DNA from: an uncultured Sphingobacteriaceae bacterium
Lineage (GTDB): Bacteria; Bacteroidota; Bacteroidia; Sphingobacteriales; Sphingobacteriaceae
Assembly: GCA_946480915.1 (NCBI GenBank)
Contig: CAMLLO010000019.1
Location: 18,907-82,906 of the forward strand
Length of the DNA: 64,000 nt
Direction of reading: 5' to 3'
This document shows positions 42,998 to 50,896 of the stretch, one piece after another; position 1 is the first letter of the stretch, and each line of letters starts with the position of its first letter. Below the pieces are notes generated by a model. It did not search any database. It was given only the letters and a program-made list of their open reading frames with translations, and had not been told where the DNA came from. The translations under genes and the position numbers were made by a program.

Positions 42998-43303
42998 TCA
43001 ACTGGTCGTGGAATAAATCGGACTGACGAAGGAAGGAGAATTTATGCCGCCGAAAGCCGGTTTACTGCTTTCTCTTCGCAGGTTAAATTTGGTATCGAGT
43101 TCCTCTTTCGTAAGATAAACCCGCTCACCTGCCCTTGCCGTCGATTTATAATTACTGAAGGGATTGGTTGACAGCCAACCATGAGCCAGTGAACTGTTTA
43201 CAATCTTCTTCAGGTTCTTGATGTACTTAAAACCACCGTAAAACATTTGACTGCTTTCCTCAAGCGGAACATCTTCGGCTTTATATTTCCATAGGTGAAA
43301 CAA
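42998..43303 (-). pseudogene. Tyrosine-recombinase (phage-type integrase) fragment
   Basis: About 100 codons on the minus strand encode FYGGFKYIKNLKKIVNSSLAHGWLS then NPFSNYKSTARAGERVYLTKEELD, which matches the end of the SAM-like core-binding domain and the start of the catalytic domain of Bacteroidota site-specific integrases. The first codon would be TTG, no start was found, and after KEELD the sequence leaves the family, so the catalytic Arg-His-Arg-Tyr residues are missing. It lies about 225 bp from the tRNA genes, a usual target of such elements, and next to the broken Abi_2 gene. It is the relic of an integrated element. Confidence 0.65.
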
Positions 43304-43376
43304 ATTTACCTTTTGCAGCCCCGGCCTACAAGATGTTCAATGGGTGAACAGGTTGATTGTCAGAATCTTATAACGT

Positions 43377-43429
43377 TTCTGGTGAGCACCTCTTCCTGGA
43401 AAAAGTGCTCACCGAATTGCTCACCAGAA
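43377..43429. repeat. Inverted and direct GGTGAGCA repeats near the tRNA genes
   Basis: TTCTGGTGAGCA (43377-43388) is the exact reverse complement of TGCTCACCAGAA (43418-43429), and a third copy GTGCTCACC lies between them (43405-43413). It sits between the integrase fragment and tRNA-Glu and may be the remnant of recombinase binding sites of the lost element (inference). Confidence 0.45.
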
Positions 43430-43470
43430 TTATGCGAAATCATGCATATTTTGGTGATTTGATTCCAACA

Positions 43471-43504
43471 AAAAAGCCTGCAATCTTTTGATTTGCAGGC
43501 TTTT
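43471..43504 (-). terminator. Rho-independent terminator of the tRNA operon
   Basis: On the minus strand, GCCTGCAA (43493-43500 complement) and TTGCAGGC (43476-43483 complement) form a stem that is flanked by A-run and T-run extensions and ends in TTTTTT. It lies 25 bp downstream of tRNA-Glu in the direction of its transcription. Confidence 0.85.
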
Positions 43505-43528
43505 AAGTGTTTTTGCTATTGTTTCCAG

Positions 43529-43600
43529 TAGCCCGTAGGGGAATCGAACCCCTGTTTCTAGAATGAAAATCTAACGTCCTAACCCCTAGACGAACGGGCC
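43529..43600 (-). tRNA. tRNA-Glu (anticodon UUC)
   Basis: Read on the minus strand it begins GGCCCGT and ends ACGGGCT-A, forming the acceptor stem. The anticodon loop reads TTTTCAT, giving anticodon TTC (Glu), and the T-arm GGGGTTCGATTCCCC is canonical. It is 72 nt with no encoded CCA. It is probably co-transcribed with tRNA-fMet 34 bp upstream and ends at the hairpin at 43471-43504. Confidence 0.95.
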
Positions 43601-43634
43601 ATAAAAAAAGAAGTGTCTTTCAACCTCTTTTTGG

Positions 43635-43707
<73 letters not shown>

Positions 43708-43759
43708 CTCTAGCAATCTTTGGTTTTAGGCTTTATTACTTATTTCCTTACTCCCTGAA

Positions 43760-43798
43760 TTGGACTGCAAAGATATATTTCGTTTCTTTGCAGTCCAA
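43760..43798. other. Perfect 13-bp hairpin in the era leader
   Basis: TTGGACTGCAAAG (43760-43772) and CTTTGCAGTCCAA (43786-43798) are exact reverse complements around a 13-nt loop, followed by T6 on the plus strand 23 bp before era. It could regulate era transcription or belong to an interspersed palindrome family. Confidence 0.55.
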
Positions 43799-43820
43799 AT
43801 GTTTTTTAAAATAATTTTTC

Positions 43821-44699
43821 ATGTCGCATAAAGCCGGATTTGTGAGTATTGTTGGAAAGCCTAATGCAGGGAAATCTACCCTGATGAATGCGCTTGTCGG
43901 CGAGAAAATGTCGATTATAACGCCAAAAGCCCAGACTACCCGTCATCGCATCATTGGAATTGTTAACGAAGACGATTATCAGATCGTATTTTCTGACACC
44001 CCCGGAGTGATAAAACCAAAGTATGGTTTGCAGGAAAGTATGATGGGAGCAGTCAACGATTCGCTTGTAGACGCCGATATTATTCTTTTAGTTACCGATA
44101 TAAATGAGCGTTTTGATGAAAATGACATTATCGAAAAGCTAAAGAAAACTTCTTCACCCATTGCAGTGGTCATTAATAAAATCGACACGTCTACCCAGGA
44201 AGAGGTTGAAGCTAAAATTGAACACTGGAAAGAAACACTCAATCCGGAAGTTATTTTCGGCACGTCGGCCCTCCACGATTATAATGTGGACGCAGTAATG
44301 AATTTCATTCTGGATAAATTACCCGAGCATCCTGCCTATTATGAGAAAGACGCACTTACCGACAGAAACGAGCGTTTCTTTGTATCGGAAATGATCAGGG
44401 AAAAGGTATTCAAGTTGTATCAGAAAGAAATCCCTTACAGCACTGAGATAATTATAACGGCCTTTAAAGAAGAAGAAAAAATCACCAGGATAAGTGCCGA
44501 AATAATTGTCGAACGTGATTCGCAGAAAAATATTCTGATCGGCCCGGGTGGCGCAATGCTTAAAAAAGTTGGCACCTATGCCCGTAAAGACATCGAAGAG
44601 TTTCTTCAGAGAAAAGTATTCCTGGAAATGTTCGTGAAGGTGATACCCGACTGGCGCAACAGGAAGAATTATCTGAAAAGCTTTGGATACGAAGACTAA
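43821..44699 (+). CDS. era: GTPase Era
   Basis: 292 residues, normal length. The G domain shows G1 GKPNAGKST (12-20), the G3 DTPG (59-62) and G4 NKID (119-122), and a C-terminal KH domain (about 200-280) has the GPGGAMLKKVG loop that binds 16S rRNA. Era checks 16S rRNA 3'-end maturation and 30S assembly. It is followed 118 bp later by der, another ribosome-assembly GTPase, on the same strand. The gap contains inverted word repeats, so the two may or may not share a transcript. Confidence 0.97.
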   Translation: MSHKAGFVSIVGKPNAGKSTLMNALVGEKMSIITPKAQTTRHRIIGIVNEDDYQIVFSDTPGVIKPKYGLQESMMGAVNDSLVDADIILLVTDINERFDENDIIEKLKKTSSPIAVVINKIDTSTQEEVEAKIEHWKETLNPEVIFGTSALHDYNVDAVMNFILDKLPEHPAYYEKDALTDRNERFFVSEMIREKVFKLYQKEIPYSTEIIITAFKEEEKITRISAEIIVERDSQKNILIGPGGAMLKKVGTYARKDIEEFLQRKVFLEMFVKVIPDWRNRKNYLKSFGYED

Positions 44700-44707
44700 A
44701 AATTTAC

Positions 44708-44817
44708 AATTTACGAATTAAGATTTACGATTTTTGCATTCGTAATAAGAGTGAATTTACCAAATACATGATTTTGAATTGCATTCGTAATTCGTAAATC
44801 AAAAAATCAAAAATTGA
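44708..44817. repeat. Inverted word repeats between era and der
   Basis: ATTTACGAATT (44709-44719) is the exact reverse complement of AATTCGTAAAT (44789-44799). GCATTCGTAAT occurs twice in direct orientation, near 44736 and 44781. The gap is made almost entirely of TTACGA/TCGTAA words. It is comparable in style, not in sequence, to the repeats at 29210, 48990 and 54608. Confidence 0.5.
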
Positions 44818-46119
44818 ATGAGTAACATAGTAGCTATAGTTGGACGGCCCAACGTTGGGAAATCCACTTTATATAACCGCTTGACAGAATCGCGCAAAGC
44901 AATTGTAGACGATCAGAGTGGTGTTACACGCGATCGCCATTACGGATCGGCAGAATGGGTGGGAAAGAACTTTACAGTGGTGGATACAGGCGGATACGTA
45001 GCCAATTCGGCCGATGTATTTGAAGCAGCAATCCGCGAACAGGTATTAATAGCCATCGAAGAAGCGAGCGTAATTCTGTTTATGGTTGACGTTACAACCG
45101 GACCAACAGATCTGGACGACAGCATCGCAGACCTTCTTCGCAGAAGTAAAAAACCCGTACTTGTTGTCGCGAATAAAGTAGACAATAACAAACTCCTGGA
45201 TGATCTTCATCCTTTCTACAGCTTTGGTTTGGGAGAGATCTATTCCATTTCTTCCATGACCGGCTCCGGAACCGGAGAACTTCTGGATGAAGTGATTTCT
45301 CACTTTGAAGAAGATCAACCCGATGATTCAACCCTTCCAAAATACGCGATCGTTGGAAGACCAAATGTCGGTAAATCATCTTTGATCAATGCTCTTATCG
45401 GGAAGGATAGAAATATCGTTACTCCCATTGCAGGCACCACACGTGACTCAATTCACATTCACTACAACCAATTCGGTCACGAATTCATGCTGATTGATAC
45501 AGCCGGATTACGAAAAAAAACAAAGGTTAAAGAAAACATCGAGTTCTATTCTGTCATGCGTACCATCAAAGCATTAGAGGAAGCTGATGTTATTATGCTG
45601 ATGATTGATGCTGTTGAAGGAATCGAGTCGCAGGATATAAACATTTTCCATCTGGCAGAAAAAAATAAAAAGGGTGTGGTTATTCTGGTGAACAAATGGG
45701 ATCTGATCGAGAAAAACAATAAAACAACCTTGAAATTTGAAGATGAAATCAGGCAACGTCTTGCACCATTCTCTGATGTGCCTATTGTTTTCACCTCGGT
45801 AGTCGAAAAACAACGAATCTTTAAGGCGGTAGAAGCTGCTGCCAAAGTCTTTGAAAATAAAACTAAAAAAATTCCGACTTCGAAATTGAATGAGGTGATG
45901 CTTCCAATTATTGAAAATTATCCTCCACCGGCATTGAAGGGAAAATATGTGAAGATCAAATACATCACACAAATAAATGGTTCGTCGCCAATGTTTGCGT
46001 TCTTCTGTAATCTTCCCCAGTATATAAAAGATCCATACAAGCGCTTCTTAGAAAATAAGCTGAGAGAACATTTTGACTTTAGCGGTGTTCCTATTCAAAT
46101 ATATTTCAGGCAAAAGTAA
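44818..46119 (+). CDS. der: GTPase Der (EngA), two G domains
   Basis: 433 residues. Tandem G domains are visible: the first has GRPNVGKST near residue 8 with DTGGY and NKVD, the second has GRPNVGKSS near 180 with DTAGL and NKWD. A C-terminal KH-like domain ends [26 protein letters not shown]. Der acts in 50S ribosomal subunit biogenesis and is nearly universal in bacteria. It follows era on the same strand and ends at a clear terminator hairpin. Confidence 0.97.
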   Translation: MSNIVAIVGRPNVGKSTLYNRLTESRKAIVDDQSGVTRDRHYGSAEWVGKNFTVVDTGGYVANSADVFEAAIREQVLIAIEEASVILFMVDVTTGPTDLDDSIADLLRRSKKPVLVVANKVDNNKLLDDLHPFYSFGLGEIYSISSMTGSGTGELLDEVISHFEEDQPDDSTLPKYAIVGRPNVGKSSLINALIGKDRNIVTPIAGTTRDSIHIHYNQFGHEFMLIDTAGLRKKTKVKENIEFYSVMRTIKALEEADVIMLMIDAVEGIESQDINIFHLAEKNKKGVVILVNKWDLIEKNNKTTLKFEDEIRQRLAPFSDVPIVFTSVVEKQRIFKAVEAAAKVFENKTKKIPTSKLNEVMLPIIENYPPPALKGKYVKIKYITQINGSSPMFAFFCNLPQYIKDPYKRFLENKLREHFDFSGVPIQIYFRQK

Positions 46120-46138
46120 GCTTGCATTTTTAAGGAAT

Positions 46139-46171
46139 TGCCAATGGTATTTTCGATTATTGGCACTTTTT
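46139..46171 (+). terminator. Rho-independent terminator after der
   Basis: TGCCAAT (46139-46145) pairs with ATTGGCA (46159-46165) and is followed by CTTTTTA. It lies 20 bp after the der stop. Confidence 0.8.
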
Positions 46172-46217
46172 ATTGAATTAGTTTTTAAATTTTGCCTTTT
46201 GACTTAACATCTGAGGT

Positions 46218-46439
46218 ATGAAAACACTCTTTTTTATAGCATTCTTGTCTTGCAGTCTTGCGCTGGTATCATGCGGAGGCTCCGGAGGCAATTCAGACAC
46301 ACAAGACTCAATTGCCGCGGCCAGGGCTGCGGATTCGATGATTCAGGATCAGTTAAATTCCGATACATCTATGAATACTGATAGTACCATCGACAATATG
46401 CCAGTCGACTCTATGCCAAAAGGTGCTGACAAACGCTAA
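46218..46439 (+). CDS. Small putative lipoprotein
   Basis: 73 residues. The signal peptide ends in the lipobox LVSC, followed by GGSGGNSD, so Cys19 is the likely lipidated residue. The rest is a short acidic, Ser/Asp/Thr-rich tail with repeated D-S-x-x words (DSIAAARAADSM, DSTIDNMPVDSMP) and no fold that can be named. It stands alone between the der terminator and a convergent protease gene. Function unknown; perhaps an envelope linker protein. Confidence 0.75.
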   Translation: MKTLFFIAFLSCSLALVSCGGSGGNSDTQDSIAAARAADSMIQDQLNSDTSMNTDSTIDNMPVDSMPKGADKR

Positions 46440-46444
46440 TAAAG

Positions 46445-48055
46445 CTACTTCAGTGCCTGAAGCGACCTTAAAACGGCTGTATCATTAGCGTTTACAACTT
46501 TATAATAAGCTTCATCGTCAAAATAAAACCTTGCCAAGGAAGCTTTAATTTCCTTATCCACAGCTTTTCGAGCGATTGCGGCGGCTTTGGGAGATGCTTT
46601 TACGCCATTTTTTATAGCAAAAGAAATCAGTTGTTGATATTGCTCCTCGCTTAATGAAAAATCTGTTATCACCTGCTTTAATGTAGCCGGACGGTAACTG
46701 TTTACAACATGGCTGAATAAAAATTCAGTCAAAATCCCCCTGGCCCGCAAAGAGTAAAAAAATGCATTATAGGCCGATGTATCCACGGGAATGTAAATAT
46801 CCGGCATAATTCCACCACCGCCATATAGCACATGACCTGAGGACGTCGTATAAGAATGGCTTTTATCAAATAAACTATCTTTTAATGTTCCGTCTACATT
46901 TACCTCGGGCTTTTCGAGGCGGGTAGAGGCTTCGGCAAAATAAGCGTCGGAACTCATTTTATAGGGTCTTTGAATCGATCGGCCCAGAGGCGTATAATAG
47001 CGGGCAATGGTTAAGTTAAGTGCAGATCCATCACCAAAACTAAACTGCTCTTGCACCAGACCTTTGCCAAATGATCGTCGACCAATCACAACTCCTCTAC
47101 CCAAATCCTGAATTGCGCCGGCCAGAACTTCACTTGCCGAAGCGGTAGTTTCATCAATCAATACGATCAATTTTCCCTGTTCAAACTTTCCGCTTTTTGT
47201 AGCAAAATAATCTGTTCGGGGTTCATGCGCCCCCTTCGTATAAACTATTAGCTGTTTATCGGGCAAAAATTCGTCAGCAAGTGCGGTAGCAGCACTGAGA
47301 TATCCTCCGCCATTATTCCGAAGATCCAATATCATGCTTTTCATATTGCTTTGCAGCAGCGGACTTACCTCCGCCGAAAAATCTTCATCTGTGTGTGCGC
47401 CAAATTTACTAATCCTTACATAAGCCACACTTGGCGACAGCATATAAGCCGCGTCTATACTGCTAACCGTAATTTTATCCCGTTTAACGGATACAGAATT
47501 TACTACCAGAGAATTCCGTCTTTTTACGCCCAAAGTAACCATCGTCCCGGTGCGCCCCTTAATAAGCGAAACGATCTCAGTTGATGTTGTTTTTGTACCC
47601 GCTACGTTCTTGTCGCCAATTTTCAGAATCTTGTCACCCGCTTTTATTCCAGCCTTCCGTGCAGGTCCCTCCTTCACTGCCGTAACCAGAATCGTATCAT
47701 TAACCAACAAATATTCAATTCCAATCCCGCTGTAGCTTCCTTCCAGGCTCTGAGACTGATCCATGGCTTTTACCGGGGGCAAATAAAGCGAATGCGGGTC
47801 TAAATGCGATAAAATCTGGCCAATGGCAAGGTTTTGAAGGGTATCAACCTTTACAGGATCAACATAATTTTCTTTAATGATATTTAAGATCTGTTCAACC
47901 TTTTCTGATTTTTCTGAGGAAAGAAATGGAACGAACGCGGCATTTTTAGACTTGTGATTTTCATGTCCGAATTTTGGGCCAACGAGCATGCCGAGAGCCA
48001 ATATTCCTGCATAGCAGGAAGCTACAAATAAGTTACTTTTAGTGGATGATTGCAT
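46445..48055 (-). CDS. S41-family C-terminal processing peptidase (CtpA-type)
   Basis: 536 residues. An N-terminal hydrophobic anchor (about 8-25) exposes the protein to the periplasm. A PDZ domain is seen at about 90-175 (SGIGIEYLLVNDTILVTAVKEG, AGIKAGDKILKIG), then the S41 protease core with the Ser in TASASEVLAGA and the Lys about 25 residues later in SFGKGLVQEQ, the expected Ser/Lys dyad. The C-terminal 150 residues form an extra helical domain (LRARGILTEFLF...). Such proteases trim or degrade periplasmic proteins. It is convergent with the small lipoprotein gene. Confidence 0.93.
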   Translation of the reverse strand: MQSSTKSNLFVASCYAGILALGMLVGPKFGHENHKSKNAAFVPFLSSEKSEKVEQILNIIKENYVDPVKVDTLQNLAIGQILSHLDPHSLYLPPVKAMDQSQSLEGSYSGIGIEYLLVNDTILVTAVKEGPARKAGIKAGDKILKIGDKNVAGTKTTSTEIVSLIKGRTGTMVTLGVKRRNSLVVNSVSVKRDKITVSSIDAAYMLSPSVAYVRISKFGAHTDEDFSAEVSPLLQSNMKSMILDLRNNGGGYLSAATALADEFLPDKQLIVYTKGAHEPRTDYFATKSGKFEQGKLIVLIDETTASASEVLAGAIQDLGRGVVIGRRSFGKGLVQEQFSFGDGSALNLTIARYYTPLGRSIQRPYKMSSDAYFAEASTRLEKPEVNVDGTLKDSLFDKSHSYTTSSGHVLYGGGGIMPDIYIPVDTSAYNAFFYSLRARGILTEFLFSHVVNSYRPATLKQVITDFSLSEEQYQQLISFAIKNGVKASPKAAAIARKAVDKEIKASLARFYFDDEAYYKVVNANDTAVLRSLQALK

Positions 48056-48168
48056 GAGATAAGAGCGTTCTAAAAGTAATAATTGAGGTTGATATTTATT
48101 GATTAAAAATTGTCACAAAAAAGCTTTTTTTAAGGCGCCTTTTCTGAATATATTCCGACCTTTAACTT

Positions 48169-48978
48169 ATGATTAGAACGACAGAACAAGACTCTTTATA
48201 TACTGATCTGGAAAAAAAATCGGTGACTGAATTATTGGTGGGAATTAATCAGCAGGATAAAACCGTGCCTTTTGCTGTCGAAAAAGTTATTCCCCAAATT
48301 GAAGTTCTCGTTAATGTAATTGTTTCCAAAATGAAGCAGGGAGGTCGGCTATTTTACATCGGTGCAGGAACGAGCGGCAGACTGGGAATTGTGGATGCAT
48401 CAGAATGCCCGCCAACCTTCGGGGTACCTCACGACTGGGTAGTCGGAATTATTGCAGGTGGCGATTCGGCTATACGTAAAGCGGTAGAGTTTGCCGAGGA
48501 TGATACGAAACAGGCATGGGAAGATCTTCTTAAATTTACCATAAGCGACAAAGATGTATTAATCGGGATTGCAGCCTCAGGCACTACTCCGTATGTGATC
48601 GGTGGATTAAAAAGTGCTAATGAAGCAGGTATTGTAACCGGATGTATTGTTTGCAATGCCGGGACCCCGCTTGCTGCGGAGGCTAAATATCCGATAGAAG
48701 TTGTAGTAGGGCCCGAATTTGTTACCGGATCTACCCGGATGAAATCAGGGACTGCCCAAAAACTCGTACTTAATATGATCAGCACAACGGTAATGATTCA
48801 ATTAGGACGGGTCAAGGGAAATAAAATGTTCGACATGCAGTTAAGTAACAATAAACTTGTAAAACGCGCCGTAAATATGGTAATGGAAGCCACTGGTTTA
48901 GACGAAGAAACGGCACAAAAGTTACTGGATGAATATGGAAATGTGAGAGAAGCTGTAGAGAAATACAAGAATAAATAG
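48169..48978 (+). CDS. murQ: N-acetylmuramic acid 6-phosphate etherase
   Basis: 269 residues, slightly shorter than the E. coli enzyme at the C-terminus. The SIS sugar-phosphate domain is clear, with GAGTSGRLGIVDASECPPTFG near residues 65-85 and GPEFVTGSTRMKSGTAQK near 185. It cleaves the lactyl ether of MurNAc-6-phosphate to give GlcNAc-6-phosphate during peptidoglycan recycling. It stands alone on the plus strand, 113 bp from the divergent protease gene, so both probably have promoters in that gap. Confidence 0.95.
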   Translation: MIRTTEQDSLYTDLEKKSVTELLVGINQQDKTVPFAVEKVIPQIEVLVNVIVSKMKQGGRLFYIGAGTSGRLGIVDASECPPTFGVPHDWVVGIIAGGDSAIRKAVEFAEDDTKQAWEDLLKFTISDKDVLIGIAASGTTPYVIGGLKSANEAGIVTGCIVCNAGTPLAAEAKYPIEVVVGPEFVTGSTRMKSGTAQKLVLNMISTTVMIQLGRVKGNKMFDMQLSNNKLVKRAVNMVMEATGLDEETAQKLLDEYGNVREAVEKYKNK

Positions 48979-48991
48979 AGGTACAGATAAA

Positions 48992-49125
48992 TAGATTTGC
49001 AAATCAAGGAATGTGCAAATGTGCAGATTTCGACAAAACGTCTAAAGCATCATGCTTCTACACAATTAATAACACGTATGCAAAGGCATTTGCACATTTA
49101 AAATTTGCAAATCCGCACATTTGAA
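48992..49125. repeat. Inverted TGCAAATGTGCAGATTT word repeats after murQ
   Basis: The plus strand near 49012 reads CAAATGTGCAGATTT, and the minus strand of about 49098-49125 reads CAAATGTGCGGATTTGCAAA, a near-perfect inverted copy. About 75 bp of unrelated DNA lie between the arms, with no gene in them. It is another inverted word-repeat pair of this genome. Confidence 0.5.
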
Positions 49126-49127
49126 TT

Positions 49128-49694
49128 ATGCACGAAATAGAACCTTTTTATCGGTGGCGGGATGATTATATAGCGGCAGAGGATGAGCGCTCGCCGTTTT
49201 ATGAAACGGAATACAGTGAGTTTGAATTCGATAAAAAGATTTACAACTATTACATCCATCCGCAGTGGGACTCCTTTGGCTCCCAAACCTTGTACATTAA
49301 AGCGCTCTTTGTCGATTATGATCGGCAGTATGCCATTATAGAATTCATTGGCGAGTGGAACGATGCTATTTACAACGATATCATGCTCCTTAAAAGAGAA
49401 ATTCTCGAACTGATGATTGATGAAGGCATAAACAAGTTCATTTTAGTGGGCGAGAATATTCTAAACTTTCACTCTTCGGATGACTTGTATTATGAGGAAT
49501 GGTTTCAGGATGTAGAAGATGGCTGGATTGCGGGAGTTAACTTCAGAGAACACGTAATTGATGAATTTAAAAGCAGCAATATTGATTATTACATCAATTT
49601 TGGCGGAGAGCTTGATAATATATCGTGGAGATCTCTTAAACCCGTGCAATTCTTTAAAAAGGTTGAAGAACAGCTGGTTAAGCGCCTGAGTTAG
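49128..49694 (+). CDS. Conserved acidic protein, unknown function
   Basis: 188 residues, rich in Asp, Glu, Tyr and Phe, with no signal peptide or membrane helix, so cytoplasmic. It begins MHEIEPFYRWRDDYIAAEDERSP and contains a predicted alpha/beta core (LYIKALFVDYD, FILVGENILNFH). No domain was recognised, but the smooth codon use and start right after a repeat region support a real gene. It lies upstream of the BI-1/YccA gene. Function unknown. Confidence 0.8.
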   Translation: MHEIEPFYRWRDDYIAAEDERSPFYETEYSEFEFDKKIYNYYIHPQWDSFGSQTLYIKALFVDYDRQYAIIEFIGEWNDAIYNDIMLLKREILELMIDEGINKFILVGENILNFHSSDDLYYEEWFQDVEDGWIAGVNFREHVIDEFKSSNIDYYINFGGELDNISWRSLKPVQFFKKVEEQLVKRLS

Positions 49695-49810
49695 TATTTT
49701 TTTGATCTCTTTATCAAAGCCTGTTTCACTTACCCATAAAAGTATTGAAAAAAATACGTTTTTGGAATAATCCAATACAAAGCATACTTTTATGAAAATA
49801 CTCATTAATA

Positions 49811-50545
49811 ATGTCAGATCAAAACACCTTTAACCTGAATGAAAATCCTGTTATTCAAACAGGGGCAGGAATCACATCCCGCAACTTTTTACCGAATGTT
49901 TTTATTTGGATGTTTGTAGCGCTTGGTATATCTGCAGCGTCAACATATTTCTTTTCAACCGACACGTACTTATTAAGTTGGCTGGTCGACTTCGAAACAG
50001 GAAGCATAACAACATTGGGTACCATTGCAAGATTTGCACCTTTAGCCTTTGTACTCATCTTATCATTCGGAATGAATAGACTGTCATTCCCTATAGTGGC
50101 TCTCCTGTACATACTTTTCGCCGTGGTTATGGGAGTTAGCATAAGCTTTAACTTAATGATTTATACTGCCGGCTCAGTTGTTGGCGCCTTTCTATCCGCT
50201 TCGGTTTTATTCGGAGCAATGGCAGTTGCCGGCTACACCACCAATATCGACCTCACCAAATTTGGTTCGATCTTAATGATGTTCCTCCTTGGAATTATAA
50301 TTGCCAGTGTGGTAAACATCTTCTTAGGAAGTTCGCAACTAGATTATATCATAAGCTTTATTGGAGTTGCAGTATTTATCGGTCTTACTGCTTACGATGT
50401 TCAACGCTTGAAACGTATTGGAGCTGGAATTGAATATGGCGATGCATCTGCCAATAAAATGGTAATTATGGGCGCCTTATCTTTATACCTCGACTTTATA
50501 AACCTGTTCTTAATGCTTTTACGTTTATTCGGAAGCAGAAAATAA
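49811..50545 (+). CDS. Bax inhibitor-1/YccA-family membrane protein
   Basis: 244 residues with seven predicted membrane helices. The family signature block near residues 190-207 (ISFIGVAVFIGLTAYDVQRLK) is present, with the conserved Asp in the YDVQ loop, and a second conserved charged loop ends ALSLYLDFINLFLMLLRLFG. Members are calcium-leak or protease-modulating membrane proteins, and in bacteria YccA interacts with FtsH. The first 20 residues are a polar tail. It ends at a strong terminator hairpin. Confidence 0.93.
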   Translation: MSDQNTFNLNENPVIQTGAGITSRNFLPNVFIWMFVALGISAASTYFFSTDTYLLSWLVDFETGSITTLGTIARFAPLAFVLILSFGMNRLSFPIVALLYILFAVVMGVSISFNLMIYTAGSVVGAFLSASVLFGAMAVAGYTTNIDLTKFGSILMMFLLGIIIASVVNIFLGSSQLDYIISFIGVAVFIGLTAYDVQRLKRIGAGIEYGDASANKMVIMGALSLYLDFINLFLMLLRLFGSRK

Positions 50546-50568
50546 AAGGTCGTCTGAAAATTCAAGCC

Positions 50569-50614
50569 AAAGGGATGCAGGAGAACGGAATAGTTCATAC
50601 CTGCATCCCTTTTA
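50569..50614 (+). terminator. Rho-independent terminator after the BI-1/YccA gene
   Basis: AAAGGGATGCAGG (50569-50581) is the exact reverse complement of CCTGCATCCCTTT (50600-50612), with an 18-nt loop and T-rich DNA after it. It ends transcription before the SAM riboswitch region. Confidence 0.88.
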
Positions 50615-50654
50615 TTATTTGCATTTTACCAAATTTTCTTGCATTTTTGCAGTG

Positions 50655-50762
50655 CTTATTCAGAAAGACGGAGGGATTAGACCCTGCGAAGTCTTAGCAA
50701 CCTGTGCTTACAAGGTGCTAAATTCTAACTGATTCCATACTTAGGGATGAAGAAAGATAAGT
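50655..50762 (+). promoter_or_regulatory. SAM-I (S-box) riboswitch upstream of metH
   Basis: CTTAT (50655-50659) and ATAAG (50757-50761) form the P1 stem. Inside are the S-box landmarks GGAGGGA, GACCCTGCGAAGTCTTAGCAACC and the AAGGTGCTAAATTC block, and it closes with GAAAGATAAG, in the order of the SAM-I aptamer. It binds S-adenosylmethionine and would shut off metH when SAM is plentiful. The expression platform between 50763 and the start at 50897 is not obvious; CAAGA/TCTTG near 50834-50850 could form a small hairpin. Confidence 0.92.
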
Positions 50763-50828
50763 GAATGTCAAAGCCGGATACCGACTTTTCAAAAATAAGC
50801 TTGTTAAAAGTATGGAGTGTAAAATAGC

Positions 50829-50892
50829 ATCTATCAAGAAAAGCCTCTTGACAGATTAGATCTTTATACTTGATACTAAATACTTGATACTA
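50829..50892. repeat. Word repeats (TACTTGATACTA) just before metH
   Basis: TACTTGATACTA occurs at 50867-50878 and again at 50881-50892, and CTATCAAG near 50831 is a partly inverted copy. These words lie between the SAM riboswitch and the metH start codon and resemble in style the other word repeats of the window. Confidence 0.5.
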
Positions 50893-50896
50893 TTTC

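Noticed and set aside
42896..43171. Plus-strand frame antisense to the integrase fragment
   Set aside because: No family resemblance, while the minus strand of the same DNA reads as a recombinase.
43529..43600. Duplicate of the tRNA-Glu 3' end as an attachment site
   Set aside because: No second copy of the tRNA end was found in 41491-43528 by eye, so no attachment-site pair can be claimed.
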